Shown: positions 1 through 8,566, counted from the first letter of the stretch. The stretch: 64,000 nucleotides of DNA from Granulicella sp. dw_53 (GCF_018449545.1 NZ_JAAVUR010000008.1:248001-312000); one strand, 5' to 3'. Program-made: numbers and translations. Notes: generated by a model not told the origin, from the sequence alone.

Positions 1-195
1 CCTGTCGATCACCACCCAAACATACGACGTTAGATCACGGTGGAAGGCGCGGTCACGCGGCAATCGCGTGACAATTTTCCCAAGGGTCTCGACGGTCTCT
101 ACGGCACAGTTAGCCTTGATCAGAAAATCTCGTAACTCCGTGATTTCTTCCGCGTAGCGAACGGACACATCTTTGAGTTGCAGAGGTTGCAGCAT
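1..195 (-). CDS. Hypothetical protein, N-terminal 65 codons, runs off the left edge
   Basis: An uninterrupted minus-strand frame begins with ATG at 193-195 and stays open to base 1, giving 65 residues with no stop. The translation starts MLQPLQLKDVSVRYAEEI, looks like a soluble mixed helical protein with many charged residues, and has no signal peptide or membrane segment. The purine-rich leader before the ATG is only a weak ribosome binding site. I do not recognise the family. It is reported because the frame is open over its whole visible length. Its codon use does not settle whether it is real, since it lies in a region rich in broken genes. Confidence 0.35.
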   Translation of the reverse strand, partial: MLQPLQLKDVSVRYAEEITELRDFLIKANCAVETVETLGKIVTRLPRDRAFHRDLTSYVWVVIDR

Positions 196-619
196 GCGAG
201 GGCGCCCCACTTCCTGACCTCGAGTAAAACACGGCTACAGTAGAGTTGACACGCAAAACCATCATATGTTGCCCGTATAACGACACAACACGATGATGCG
301 CACAGCCTAATCTATCCCACCAACAAGCCGACCTCAGGACACTGATCTGCCTTAAATGATTGAAGTGACGGTTATACATGAATCGAGAGTTCCCTAAGTT
401 ACGCGCAGATTTACGAATCGAAACAGCCTCGTGCAAGTTATTGAAAGTAAAGCTCTCTTTTGCGTAACGGACTTGAGACATTACCGAAAAGGCTGCTTTT
501 GTGATTGTTTCTCCGCGGCCGTTTGCCCTGCGTCGAGGGTATGACTGGCACCGAGACCGGAGCCGCCGTGCCCACAAACTCCGTCACCTAGATCACTTTA
601 GTCTGAACTTCGGCGTCAG
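196..619. other. Gene-poor stretch
   Basis: About 420 bases between the leftmost frame and the PEP-CTERM gene. Frames exist on both strands but have low-complexity, arginine- and serine-rich translations without recognisable domains. I see no convincing gene, RNA or repeat here. Confidence 0.4.
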
Positions 620-1159
620 CTATACGCGAGAGAGCTTTCGTCTTGCTGCTCCCGCAACAACTAGGATGCCGCTGCCCAGAAGCATGAACGTGGAAGGTTC
701 AGGCGTGATGACAAGGATTGCGGAGCCAATCTCTTGTGCATGTTCGCCCATCAGCGAGTATTGGCCGGTCAAAAAGGTCGGCGATGAAGTTTGGCCGCTA
801 AACAGTTGTGTGCCCAAAGCTAAAAATGGATCCGGAGAACCGTTGAAATCTTCACCGGCGATTTCTATACTCACCCCACCACCAATTAATGAAGAAGCAA
901 ACTCCATGTCTGCCACTGCCGGAATGCCGTCGTAGGAAACGGGTACGTTGTCGAGTGTAAAGAAGTGAGGACTTGCACTGTTGTCTGGCGTGGGAGTGGA
1001 GGGCAAAAACCAGGTTATGGTGTGGCCAAACTCCGTAAGGGTGAAGCCGTCGATGGAATCGGCTTTAGCAACCAAACTGGTAGCTGCAATGGCTGCGAAA
1101 CATAAGGCTTTGGACGGTGGCACTCGTGAATGGAACGGCCACATATACCGCAACAGCAT
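620..1159 (-). CDS. PEP-CTERM sorting-domain protein with a replaced 5' end
   Basis: The C-terminus carries a PEP-CTERM signal: TPEPSTFMLLGSGILV, a hydrophobic stretch, then the basic tail ARRKLSRV. Such proteins are exported and then handled by an exosortase in exopolysaccharide-producing Gram-negatives. The middle (about residues 35-150) is a small beta-rich secreted domain. The signal peptide proper appears to begin at KALCFAAIAATSLVA, residue 17. The 16 residues before it come from sequence antisense to the neighbouring Ig-like gene, so the native start codon was probably lost at a rearrangement near 1108-1111. The length is typical for small PEP-CTERM proteins. No exosortase or other PEP-CTERM gene is visible in the window. 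The domain call is firm; whether the gene is still expressed is doubtful. Confidence 0.7.
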   Translation of the reverse strand: MLLRYMWPFHSRVPPSKALCFAAIAATSLVAKADSIDGFTLTEFGHTITWFLPSTPTPDNSASPHFFTLDNVPVSYDGIPAVADMEFASSLIGGGVSIEIAGEDFNGSPDPFLALGTQLFSGQTSSPTFLTGQYSLMGEHAQEIGSAILVITPEPSTFMLLGSGILVVAGAARRKLSRV

Positions 1160-1767
1160 TGCTCGCGGGTGCGCATAGCTTGACCATCACCTACAGCGGA
1201 GATAGCAACTTCAACGGTGTCAGCGCTGGAGGCTCTGGCATTACGCTTACAGTGAGTCCCCTCGACTTCACATTGACATCGAATTTAACAGTGGTCCAGT
1301 CCGTGATCCCCGGCAAGTCGGCAACGTATACCTTCAACCTCACTCCGACTGCCGGAACTTTTCCCGGCGTCGTCACCTTCGCGGTCAGCGGCCTGCCAGT
1401 TGGAGCAACCTCTAGCTTCAGTCCGCAGACTCTACCGGCCAACTCTACCGGCGAGGCGGTCGCACTGACGGTCCAGGTTCCTCTTCCCGCAACAGCATCC
1501 CGACAATGGAATTCGCAACAACTGGTCTGGGCGCTTCTATTGTTGCCTTTGGCGGGTGTCAGGCGACTACAGAAGGCACATAAACGGTTCAGGCGTGCCG
1601 GGCTGCTGATGCTCCTCTTACTTGGCTCTACCGCTGTGATCGGGCTCAGTGGATGTGGTACCAGCACCGGCATCTTCGGCCAAACTCCAAAGGACTATAC
1701 CCTTACCATCACCGCAACTAGCGGATTGGTCCAGCACTCCATCAACGTAAACCTAAATGTTCAATAA
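1117..1767 (+). pseudogene. C-terminal fragment of an Ig-like repeat surface protein
   Basis: The frame starts inside an Ig-like repeat (GTATYTATALLAGAHSL, then TITYSGDSNF), so a large N-terminal part is missing. After a second beta-rich domain (about residues 50-125) come a membrane segment, a basic stretch (RRLQKAHKRFRR), a second membrane segment, LSGCG, and a tail ending HSINVNLNVQ. The same C-terminal layout occurs in the two sedolisin-type proteins at 26806 and 30109. The GTG shown as start is simply the first in-frame start codon after the break. The frame boundary touches the 5' end of the divergent PEP-CTERM gene. I infer a remnant left by recombination, not a functional gene. Confidence 0.7.
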
Positions 1768-1783
1768 GACAGGAGGAGATGAG

Positions 1784-2404
1784 ATGAGAATGACTACTCG
1801 CAAGAGGCTCCTCCGCGGAGTTGCAATATCGTTGTCTTTTTTTATAACCGTCAGGTTTTCTTTGACGCAGAGCACGGCACAGGTGCAGAAGCCTTTGCCT
1901 ACGTCGCCCGCGCCAGTCGTCGAAGTAGGCCTAATATATGTTGCGGAGCGGACCAAACTTACCTACGGGGACAACTTCTGGCTGCAGGGAGGGAGTGGCG
2001 AACTATCTTTCCCTATCTACAAGAGCATCAGCCTCGCTATGAACGTAACAGGCGCTCACAAAGGGAACATCAGTTCGGCTAATAGTGGCTTCAGCAAGGT
2101 GTCATTTGTGGCTGGGCCAAGATATACCTTTGATCTTCACAAGTCCCGCCTCTTTGTGGAGGCACTATTCGGCGGAGTGCATGGTTTCGATGGAGTTTTT
2201 CCTGCCGTCAACGGAGCGAGAATGTCTGCCAATGCCTTTGCGATGCAAACCGGAGGCGGCTACGAAATTGACTTGAAGAAACGAGTCAGTCTCCGCTTGA
2301 TCGATGCCAGTTACGTTCGCACCCACCTGCCAAACGGAGGTAGCAATTCTCAGGGCGATTTAAGGCTTGCGGCTGGCATTATCTTTCGTTTTCCCACCCA
2401 CTAA
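1784..2404 (+). CDS. Outer-membrane beta-barrel protein
   Basis: A 206-residue protein starting MRMTTRKRLL. The ATG at 1784 is chosen because AGGAGG lies at 1771-1776; an upstream in-frame ATG at 1757 overlaps the preceding gene and has no ribosome binding site. A signal peptide (about residues 1-30, ending near STAQ) is followed by alternating hydrophobic/polar strands typical of a small eight-strand porin-like barrel, for example SFVAGPRYTF, LFVEALFGGVHGF, and a C-terminal strand ending IIFRFPTH. An aromatic-rich last strand fits recognition by the outer-membrane assembly machinery. The function is unknown; the closest class is the OmpA-like or opacity-type barrel proteins. The gene lies 16 bases after the Ig-like remnant and looks intact, unlike its neighbours. 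Confidence 0.65.
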   Translation: MRMTTRKRLLRGVAISLSFFITVRFSLTQSTAQVQKPLPTSPAPVVEVGLIYVAERTKLTYGDNFWLQGGSGELSFPIYKSISLAMNVTGAHKGNISSANSGFSKVSFVAGPRYTFDLHKSRLFVEALFGGVHGFDGVFPAVNGARMSANAFAMQTGGGYEIDLKKRVSLRLIDASYVRTHLPNGGSNSQGDLRLAAGIIFRFPTH

Positions 2405-2537
2405 ACCATATAACCAGCGCAGGGCGGAATAGACGGATTCCATGGGCTTTCGCAGATACGACATACGCCCACCGCGACAGGCAGCAAGTGATGGAATCAC
2501 CTGCCCAGCTATTTAGGCCGTATCGACATATTCACTT

Positions 2538-2930
2538 TTGCGATGGTTGAAGATTTGTTTCGATGAGTGGATGGGCGTGTTGCGGTATGAGTTGAGCGAG
2601 GCGCAGTGGCGCCGGATTGAGGCGTTGTTGCCTGGTCGAGCCGGTCAGGTTGGCCGGCCTGCGGAAGATAATCGGCGGTTTGTGAACGGCGTCTTGTGGG
2701 TGATTCGGTCCGGGATGCGGTGGGCCGATCTTCCCGAGCGTTATGGCAAGTACAAGAGCGTGCACAAGATGTTCGTCCGCTGGGCCCACGCCGGGGTCTG
2801 GGACCGCATCTTCGCCGATCTGGTGCGCGACAAGCAGAACCCCTACCTGATGCTGGATTCGACCATCGTCAAGGCCCACCAACAGGCGGCCACGGGCCGC
2901 AAAAAGGGGGCGACAAGGCTGAGCGAAGCG
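2538..2930 (+). pseudogene. IS5-family transposase, N-terminal fragment
   Basis: The translation carries the N-terminal helical domain of IS5/IS427-group transposases (LRYELSEAQWRRIEALLP, then NGVLWVIRSGMRWADLPERYG) and reaches the first catalytic aspartate in YLMLDSTIVKAHQQA. The family then continues with GRKKGG and the rest of the DDE domain, but here the similarity stops near 2930, exactly where the left terminal repeat of the IS481-like element begins. The remaining two acidic residues are absent and do not reappear to the right of that element. This is therefore an inactive remnant, either truncated by the insertion or already deleted before it. Confidence 0.8.
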
Positions 2931-3053
2931 GGACACTGTTTACGTTTTAGACCGGAGAGATGGTTTACAAGCCCCTTGCGGAGGAAGTGGCTCTGGTTCA
3001 GGGTTATGGCTGGCTAGGCCCGGTCTTAAATAAGATATCTCGTTGCCGTCGAA

Positions 3054-3159
3054 GCGTTGGGAATGTGGGAATCCCGAAGGGATTTCCAAGAGGAGTGGGA
3101 AGGGTGGGAAACCGGCTTTATGGTTTTCCATGCTTTCCACTCCTCGGCATTTCCAACGC
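3054..3159. repeat. Branched inverted repeat inside the IS
   Basis: The outer arms GCGTTGGGAATG and CATTTCCAACGC pair with one mismatch. Inner arms GAGGAGTGGGAAGGGTGGG and CCATGCTTTCCACTCCTC continue the pairing. A short hairpin (GGAATCCC, then GGGATTTCC) is inserted in the 5' arm, so the whole folds as a three-way structure. It lies between the left terminal repeat and the transposase stop codon and could act as a terminator, a nested miniature element, or protection against read-through transcription. Confidence 0.6.
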
Positions 3160-3165
3160 TTGCTT

Positions 3166-4325
3166 TCATGGGCGAAGCCCGGGGCGAAATCGCATGTCGT
3201 TGGCATCGAACTCGCCGATTTCCAGAGAGCAGAAGAAGACTCGGTAGAAATTATCCTTCACTTTTTCGAGCGCGATATCTTCACCGCGGAAAACCTCGCT
3301 GATAAAGACCCTGCTCTTATGCCAACTGATGTCTCTAGCATCGTTCACGCGCCGAGTCTGGAAATGAGCTGGGTACTGATGGGCCTTCGTGTACCTTGGC
3401 AGGAGCCGGGAGCTCGGGACATAGACGCTGCCGGGTGTTTCGTTCCCCAATGCTTCATGAGGACGCTCATGGTTGTAGACACGAACGAACTCATCGAATC
3501 GCTTCTGCTGCGCATGGAGTGTCTTCGCTGAAGGGGTGGCCGTGTCCTGCTTGAGCGTGCGATGCATACGCTCATGTCGACCGTTCTGCTGTGGCTTGCC
3601 TGGCTGAATACGCTCATGCCCGATCCCAAGCCCTACCCAGCTCAGGGACAACCGTGACAATCCCATCACACCAAGTCTAGAGAATGGATTGCCGTTGTCG
3701 GTGCGAATCCGGTCGGGAACACCGTACTCGCGCATGGCGGCCTCGCAGATCGCAAGGACATGCGCTGTATCCATGCGGGCCACCGCCTGACAACGGATCA
3801 GATAGCGACTGTATGCATCGGTGATCGTGAAGGGATCGCATCGGTTGCCGTCCCCGGTACGGAACCATCCCTTGAAGTCCATACACCATAGCTGATTCGG
3901 AGCGTGACCTCAGCGAAGGGCTCTGAATACGGGGTGGTTCTGCGTCTCTTGCGAACAGGGTTGGTGAGTCCCGCCCGGCGCAGAATCTGACCGACGGTGC
4001 TTGCCGCCGGCCATGCAATGTTCGGGTTCATCTTCTCCAGACGAGCCTTCAACTTCCGCGCTCCCCAGGAGGGAAAACGCTTCCGCAGTGCAAGGATCTC
4101 GTTCTCGATCTCCAGCGAGGTTGCGTGAGAACAACCGTGGGTCTTGCGCGAAATGTCCAACAAGCCTTCTGGCCCAACTTCTTTGTATCGTTTGATCCAC
4201 TTATATGCGGTTGGGCGAGAGATGCCGTACTCGTGGCATAGGTCCGTGACTGACATCTCTTCCTTCTGATAACTGGATAAGAACTGCAAGCGCTGATCCA
4301 CAATACGACTCTCTTTCCAAGGCAT
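3166..4325 (-). pseudogene. IS481-family transposase (helix-turn-helix plus DDE integrase core), frameshifted
   Basis: The first part (from ATG at 4325) has an N-terminal helix-turn-helix (SVTDLCHEYGISRPTAYKWI) and a second helix-turn-helix-like domain. The second part (up to the stop at 3166) is the integrase core, with WCMDFKGWF carrying the first aspartate, IRTDNGNPF the second, and a glutamate around NGRHERMHRTLK. The parts are in different frames. The family reading EVT-APNQLWCMDF can be recovered only by adding one base near 3909-3912, so a single-base deletion is inferred. IS481 elements normally encode the transposase in one frame, so this copy is probably dead unless a programmed frameshift exists, for which I see no slippery heptamer. 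Confidence 0.8.
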
Positions 4326-4574
4326 GAACGTATCTTCTTGCGTTCAACCAATGCATAAGAACCCTCAGACCTCCGTCTCTGTAAACGATGTCGCAGGTCT
4401 TTCGTGTAAACCATGTCCTCGGTACCTACTGGACTCCTACCCCTCGCAGGCTCCGGGACCCTTTCCAAAAACTTCATCTCTTGGTAACGCGGCTATGCCG
4501 CGACTTGGGAGCAGCGCACCTTCGCGCCCTTTTGGTATGTGTCCCGATTGACCGGGGCAAACAGGAGAAACACC

Positions 4575-4758
4575 ATGCAGACACAACAGACCATCACCTT
4601 CTTCGGTACCGTCAGCAACTCAGCCACCATCGTTGCTCCAGACAGGCACCTGTATCAAGCTAGTCGTCCAGGCGCAACCACAGCCAAACAACATCGCAAG
4701 CATTCCACTCCTCACCGCAACCTTTGTGCGACCGGTTCAGCCGGTTTTGCTCGAGTAG
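4575..4758 (+). pseudogene. Small hypothetical protein, frameshifted
   Basis: ATG at 4575 follows CAGGAGAAA, a good ribosome binding site. The first 27 codons read MQTQQTITFFGTVSNSATIV and continue to HLY. From there the +1 frame gives a smooth continuation, KLVVQAQPQPNNIASIPLL then TATFVRPVQPVLLE and a TAG stop at 4756, so an extra C near 4656-4658 has broken a gene of about 60 residues. The reconstructed product has no signal peptide and alternates beta-prone and proline-rich stretches. I do not recognise the family. The unshifted frame instead runs on into a basic, low-complexity tail. Confidence 0.45.
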
Positions 4759-4828
4759 CTTGAGCATCAGCAATGTATCGAAACCGAGATAGAAATCTAT
4801 AACTATATTGAATTTGATACAATCCGGT

Positions 4829-5433
4829 ATGAAGACGCAGATGGAACAACTACGGAGACTTGCCGATAAGCAGCCCGTAATGTAATACGGTCTGTCGATC
4901 TGGAGCGACTTGCCCTCCCTCGCAATTACCTCGGTCGTTTGGTTCGGGAAGGGAAGCTGGAGAGGGTCGGGCGTGGGCTCTATTCGTCCACCGATCATCC
5001 GCCATCAGAAAAGCGAACTCTAGTCGAAGTCTGCCGGAAGGTGCCTCAAGCCGTAGTTTGTCTCTCGTCCGCCTTGCGCTTTCACGAACTCACCACAGAG
5101 AATCCGTTTGAGGTCTGGATCGCACTCAAGCAAGGGGCATGGTCGCCTCGCATGGAATATCCACCTGTCCACGTCGTCCGATTCTCGGGAACGGCCCTCT
5201 CCTTCGGGGTGGTCGAGTACCTCGTGGAGGGAACAGCTATCAAGGTTTACACCCCTGCCAAGACCGTTGCCGATTGCTTCAAGTTCCGGTCGAAGATTGG
5301 AACGGAGCTGGCGCTTCATGCTCTTCGCGAATGCTTCCAAGAACAGAAAGCCACGATGGACGAACTTTGGGAGGCGGCGAAAGTCTGTCGCGTTGCCAAC
5401 GTCATGCGACCGTACATGGAATCGCTGTCATGA
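4829..5433 (+). pseudogene. abiEi: AbiEi-type antitoxin / transcriptional regulator, frameshifted
   Basis: In the type IV AbiE system, AbiEi is the winged-helix antitoxin that represses the operon, and AbiEii is the nucleotidyltransferase toxin. The N-terminal part MKTQMEQLRRLADKQPVM is followed by a stop. Two bases later the other frame gives VDLERLALPRNYLGRL and continues without interruption to 5433 (VREGKLERVGRGLYSS, AVVCLSSALRFHELT, TPAKTVADCFKFR), the typical AbiEi core. The TA at about 4883-4884 looks like a two-base insertion that ends translation after 18 codons. Its stop overlaps the start of abiEii in an ATGA arrangement, the standard operon layout. A rescued product could initiate at the in-frame GTG at 4939 but would lack most of the DNA-binding domain. 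Confidence 0.75.
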
Positions 5434-5537
5434 GTAAACCTGTCATCAACGTGGCAGCCTCTGTCCGGCAGCGTCTCCTTAGCGTAGCTCGTGATCGCAA
5501 CGAAGATTTCGGTTTGCTGCTGACGAAATTGCGCTGA
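5430..5537 (+). pseudogene. abiEii: AbiEii toxin, first 35 codons only
   Basis: ATG at 5430 overlaps the abiEi stop. The frame gives MSKPVINVAASVRQRLLSVA, then RDRNEDFGLLLTKLR and a stop. The start matches the conserved N-terminus of AbiEii nucleotidyltransferases (NVAASVRQRLL, RNEDFGLLLTK). The family is normally around 270-300 residues, so almost all of the catalytic domain is gone. The break lies near 5528-5535 and coincides with the truncated 3' end of the minus-strand gene beyond it, which marks a rearrangement junction. The toxin cannot be functional. Confidence 0.75.
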
Positions 5538-5772
5538 CCGTATGGGCTAGGGCCTTGGGATCCGCTGGATTGAGATTGTTCAAATCATTTTGCAAAGCCG
5601 CTTGGGGCTTTTTCGCCTGGCCCCCCTCTAACGGCTCGCTCAGCCACGGGCAGAATGCCCTGACTTCGGCATGTGAATCATTTTTGCAAAACTTGGCCGC
5701 CTCAGAGGTCTGAGCTAAGAGTGCCGAATTAAGGCAAGCAAACAAAACTATGAGACAGATGACGCTTTTCAT
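5479..5772 (-). pseudogene. Small secreted protein, C-terminus truncated at a junction
   Basis: The product starts MKSVICLIVLFACLNSALLA, a clear signal peptide ending near LLAQ. The mature part contains two cysteines (KFCKNDS, FCPWL) and a charged helical stretch. The last 18 or so codons, from about 5530 down to 5479, are antisense to the AbiEii fragment, so the true C-terminus was cut off. The ATG at 5772 lies four bases after the stop of the upstream gene, with GGGAGC as ribosome binding site, so the two were co-transcribed. I do not recognise the family. Confidence 0.5.
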
Positions 5773-5776
5773 TCAA

Positions 5777-6106
5777 TTAGCTCCCAAACAGTTTAATTAC
5801 GCCCCAAGCGTTGGTGTCATAAATGATGCCAGGTGGGTTGTGCGGTGTAGCGCTGCGGCCGGTCACGCTACCCACGCCAATCGTCGCGTTGGGCTCACCA
5901 GGAGCAAAGACTAGAGCGAGCCAGATGGCGGAGTCACCAGACGGCAAGTTAGGCACTGTAATACTGCGTTTGTCGGCCCCAATTGATAGTGTGATCGGAG
6001 ACTTACCGACAACCGCGAGTTGCGCCTGGACAACACTGGATGCATCGAGCGTCGCAACAAAGTTAGATCCGGTCTTTCCTGAAATATCTGCAGTGGCTTG
6101 TGACAT
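5777..6106 (-). CDS. Hypothetical 109-residue protein
   Basis: ATG at 6106 is preceded by TAGGAG, a good ribosome binding site. The protein has no signal peptide, no cysteine and no membrane segment. It is rich in small and beta-forming residues (GSNFVATLDASSVVQAQLAV, then ITLSIGADKRSITVPNLPSG), suggesting a compact beta-sandwich. It is translated just ahead of the small secreted protein at 5772. A short in-frame tail ending PLQTPVQTAGS just upstream (6145-6200, minus strand) suggests that a third operon member existed but is degraded. I do not recognise a family and propose no function. Confidence 0.5.
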   Translation of the reverse strand: MSQATADISGKTGSNFVATLDASSVVQAQLAVVGKSPITLSIGADKRSITVPNLPSGDSAIWLALVFAPGEPNATIGVGSVTGRSATPHNPPGIIYDTNAWGVIKLFGS

Positions 6107-6607
6107 GAAACTCCTACGTAAGATTTCGCGACTCTCGACTAATTAGCTCCCCGCTGTTTGCACAGGCGTTTGCAAAGGAGGCAATTTGGGTGGGTTCGTC
6201 GATACATCAGGTACGGTACTGCTCTACGTAGGCCCGTTACTTGGAAAATCGGATAGCTGGAGATTAGACGCAGCCCGTATTATTAGCAAGAAATTTCTTG
6301 TATGCAGCGCGTTGGTGTCTCATGCAACGCTTTCGATCTTTGCGTTCGGCATCGAGCAGCTGGAACAGTAACTCAGTCATATAGACAATACCGAGTCCCC
6401 TTTTGGATTGAGCCTTAGTTGACGAGAACAGGCCAAAGCACGTTTCCAGAACTGCAACCGCTCGAAACGCGCTTTGGCGATTTTGCGTTAGCTGAATTCG
6501 GAGCGATACAACTTCCGAATTGCGGGCGAGCCGGGCGCTATTAAACGACGGGCGCCTTCCTCGACTAGCAAGCCAAACTTCTCAAAACCAGGGTGCCTAA
6601 TGGAAGT
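6107..6607. other. Degenerate sequence without an intact gene
   Basis: About 500 bases with short interrupted frames on the minus strand (one reads QLLDAERKDRKRCMRHQRAA, resembling a transposase or recombinase fragment) and one copy of the palindromic repeat described below. A plus-strand TTG frame at 6186 with a good purine-rich leader encodes 61 residues but has no recognisable features. Confidence 0.4.
6430..6482. repeat. Island palindrome, copy 1
   Basis: The left arm GGCCAAAGCACGTTTC pairs with the right arm GAAACGCGCTTTGGC across a loop of about 20 bases. The core GCGTTTC/GAAACGC is shared with copies at 7481 and 9437, and the outer stem bases differ but stay paired. Confidence 0.65.
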
Positions 6608-7383
6608 TCAATCTCTACGGACGGCTGTGGCGAGGGCTTCTTGAAGAGCTGGCCAGTTGGGAGCGTAGTTGAGTGCCTCTTTGTATTTGGCGACGGCATC
6701 TTTCCAGTTTCCCTTCTGGGAGAGTAGATCGCCCCAAAGCTTGAGCGGATCAGCGAACTTCGGTGTGCGTTGATGGGCGGCAGCGAAATCTGCTTCCGCA
6801 CCGGACAACTCGCCACGCCTGAGCCGGGACTGCCCGCGTTCCATGTACACAAATGGTTCGTTAGGACCCTTCGCGATGGCTTCGGCCCAGATGGCCTCGG
6901 CCGCGGTAATGCTACCGGCTCCCTCTGCCAAAGACCCGCGAAATGCCTCACAGAGGCTGTAAGAGCCCATCTGTTTGAACACTGCGTTCGCGTCGGCCGA
7001 ATGACCCGTAAGGCCGAAGACATAGCCGGCGAAGCAGAGGCTATTGATCTGCAAATTCGAGGTGTTGCTCCAGACTCTCCACATTGTTTGCGCACTCTTC
7101 AGCAGCGGGCTGGCATCGGTAGGTCTGCCTGTTGCCTGCAACATGAGAATGGGTTCACCGGCTGCTTCAAAGAACTGGGTTTCGGGAGCTCGGGATCGCT
7201 TTGGGCTATAAAACGTTGAAAAGAATCTCTGTCGTCCATGATCGCGTATGTCTGAGCCACTCCCGTGGCGGCGGTCATATTCGAAGAGCCCCGACCGCGG
7301 TTGTCCGCAACCTCATCCAAATTCGCGCTCAACATGAGGGGCATATCCCATAGTGATTGTGCGGCATTGATAAGGTCCGACAT
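6608..7383 (-). pseudogene. TPR-repeat protein, frameshifted
   Basis: The first part (from 7383) contains SANLDEVADNRGRGSSNMTA and ends out of frame near 7180-7195. The second frame continues with ETQFFEAAGEPILMLQATGR and then tandem 34-residue helical repeats, including ITAAEAIWAEAIAKGPNEPF, the TPR-like FVYMERGQSRLRRGELSGAE, and NWKDAVAKYKEALNYAPNWP. Such repeats form protein-binding superhelices. The N-terminus starts in the middle of a repeat region, so this is probably the tail of a larger winged-helix/TPR regulator of the kind common in Acidobacteria. One frameshift and a likely 5' truncation make it a pseudogene. Confidence 0.7.
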
Positions 7384-7480
7384 GTCCTAAGTAAATTATG
7401 TTAAGGATCGGCCAAAAGTTCAATTTCGGACAAAGGCGGTGAGCAATTTTTCCAGGTAGCGATGATCAACTGATGACTTC

Positions 7481-7532
7481 AGGCCGAGGCGCGTTTCGAG
7501 GCAAACCGTGCTCAAAACGCGAATCGGCGATT
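7481..7532. repeat. Island palindrome, copy 2
   Basis: AGGCCGAGGCGCGTTTCGAG pairs with CTCAAAACGCGAATCGGC. It is preceded by TGATGACTTC, nearly the same as the flank of copy 3. Confidence 0.65.
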
Positions 7533-7637
7533 TAGCAACAATCCAGAACCATTCCATTCGAAAAAAGCGTTCCCGGTACAGAAGCTCGGACCATTCCTAT
7601 TGCACTCCTTTGCCGGTAGACTTGCCCTATAAGAAGA

Positions 7638-8566
7638 GTGGTCATCACAGGGCCTCGTCCGGTACAGATTCTGGATGTTGCAGGCCCTCTCGAAGTCTTC
7701 TCAAATTCGGATGCCTACGAGATCCAGCTGGCGACTCCGATAACGGAACTACCTTGCAAACCAATCGAGGGATCGAGCTTGGGAATGCACTTCCAGTCTC
7801 AGAAATTAGTGGCGCCATCGACACGTTAGTCATTGTGGGTGGCCCGGGCGCCGAGAGCGGGAACTACGATCCGAAGTTCATTGGCTGGCTTCGTGAGGCT
7901 GCGGATCGTTCCCGTCGCGTGGCCTCCATCTGCACAGGAGCCTTCCTGCTTGCGGAAGCAGGACTTCTGGACGGCAAGCAAGCAGTGACCCATTGGAAGT
8001 TCTGTGAACGGCCTGGCGCTTGAATATCCGAAGGTGCAGGTAAAGCGCGACCCCATCTATCTGCGAGACGGCCGAATCTACACCTCGGCGGGGATCACTG
8101 CGGGCATCGATCTTTCTCTGGCACTCGTCGAGGAGGACCAGGGGCACGAAGTCTCACTTGAAATCGCCCGCTTTCTTGTCATGTTTCTCGTTCGTCCTGG
8201 GGGCAGGCTCAATACAGCCACATGCTCTCGCACCAGGCGACCGCTTCGCAGCCACTACGCGAACTCCAGGTGTGGATGCTTGAACATCTGCGAGATTCTA
8301 TGACGGTAGAGTCGCTGGCAGACCGTTTAGGCGTCAGCGCTCGACACTTTACTCGAGTCTGCCTGCGGGAGACCGGCATGAACCCCGGGCAGTTCATCGA
8401 CCGGATGCGAGTCGAAGCAGCACAACAGATAATCGATAGCTCCAAGAAGGGCTTGAAGGAGGTAGCCGATGCATGTGGGTTTCATTCACCCGAGGCAATG
8501 CGTCGCGCCTTCTCACGCGTGCTTGGTGTCACCGCTGCGGAGTACGCCAGCCGCTTCCGCCGCTGA
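7638..8566 (+). pseudogene. GlxA-type AraC transcriptional regulator with several frameshifts
   Basis: The GlxA subfamily joins a DJ-1/PfpI-like sensor domain to an AraC DNA-binding domain. The pieces appear in order but in different frames: VVITGPRPVQILDVAGPLEV (from 7638), then DTLVIVGGPGAESGNYDPKF and VASICTGAFLLAEAGLLDG with the conserved cysteine, then GRIYTSAGITAGIDLSLALV (from 8004), and finally the AraC double helix-turn-helix (VESLADRLGVSARHFTRVC, LKEVADACGFHSPEAMRRAF) from 8222 to 8566. At least three indels separate the blocks, so no full product can be made. The C-terminal AraC domain alone remains readable from ATG at 8222. Confidence 0.8.

Larger units (their letters stand above)
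2931..4418 (-). mobile_element. IS481-like insertion sequence with long imperfect terminal repeats
   Basis: The boundaries come from about 40-base imperfect inverted repeats. The left end starts GGACACTGTTTACG and the right end, read inwards, starts GGACATGGTTTACA. Each end contains a second GTTTAC block about 22 bases further in (2961-2969 on the left, near 4379-4388 on the right). The transposase is on the minus strand. No clear target-site duplication flanks the element. It abuts the IS5 fragment on the left. The roughly 1.49 kb length is long for IS481; the extra sequence is mostly the cruciform-forming stretch 3054-3159 between the left repeat and the transposase stop. Confidence 0.7.

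Noticed and set aside
110..577. 155-residue minus-strand open frame
   Set aside because: Arginine/serine-rich translation with no domain. It overlaps a better-placed frame at 1-195 and has no ribosome binding site.
3850..3930. Programmed frameshift in the IS481-like transposase
   Set aside because: No slippery heptamer or downstream structure was seen, and the family normally uses one frame. A one-base deletion is simpler.
6186..6371. Plus-strand TTG frame of 61 codons with AAAGGAGG upstream
   Set aside because: The leader is good, but the product has no recognisable features and the area is degenerate on both strands.
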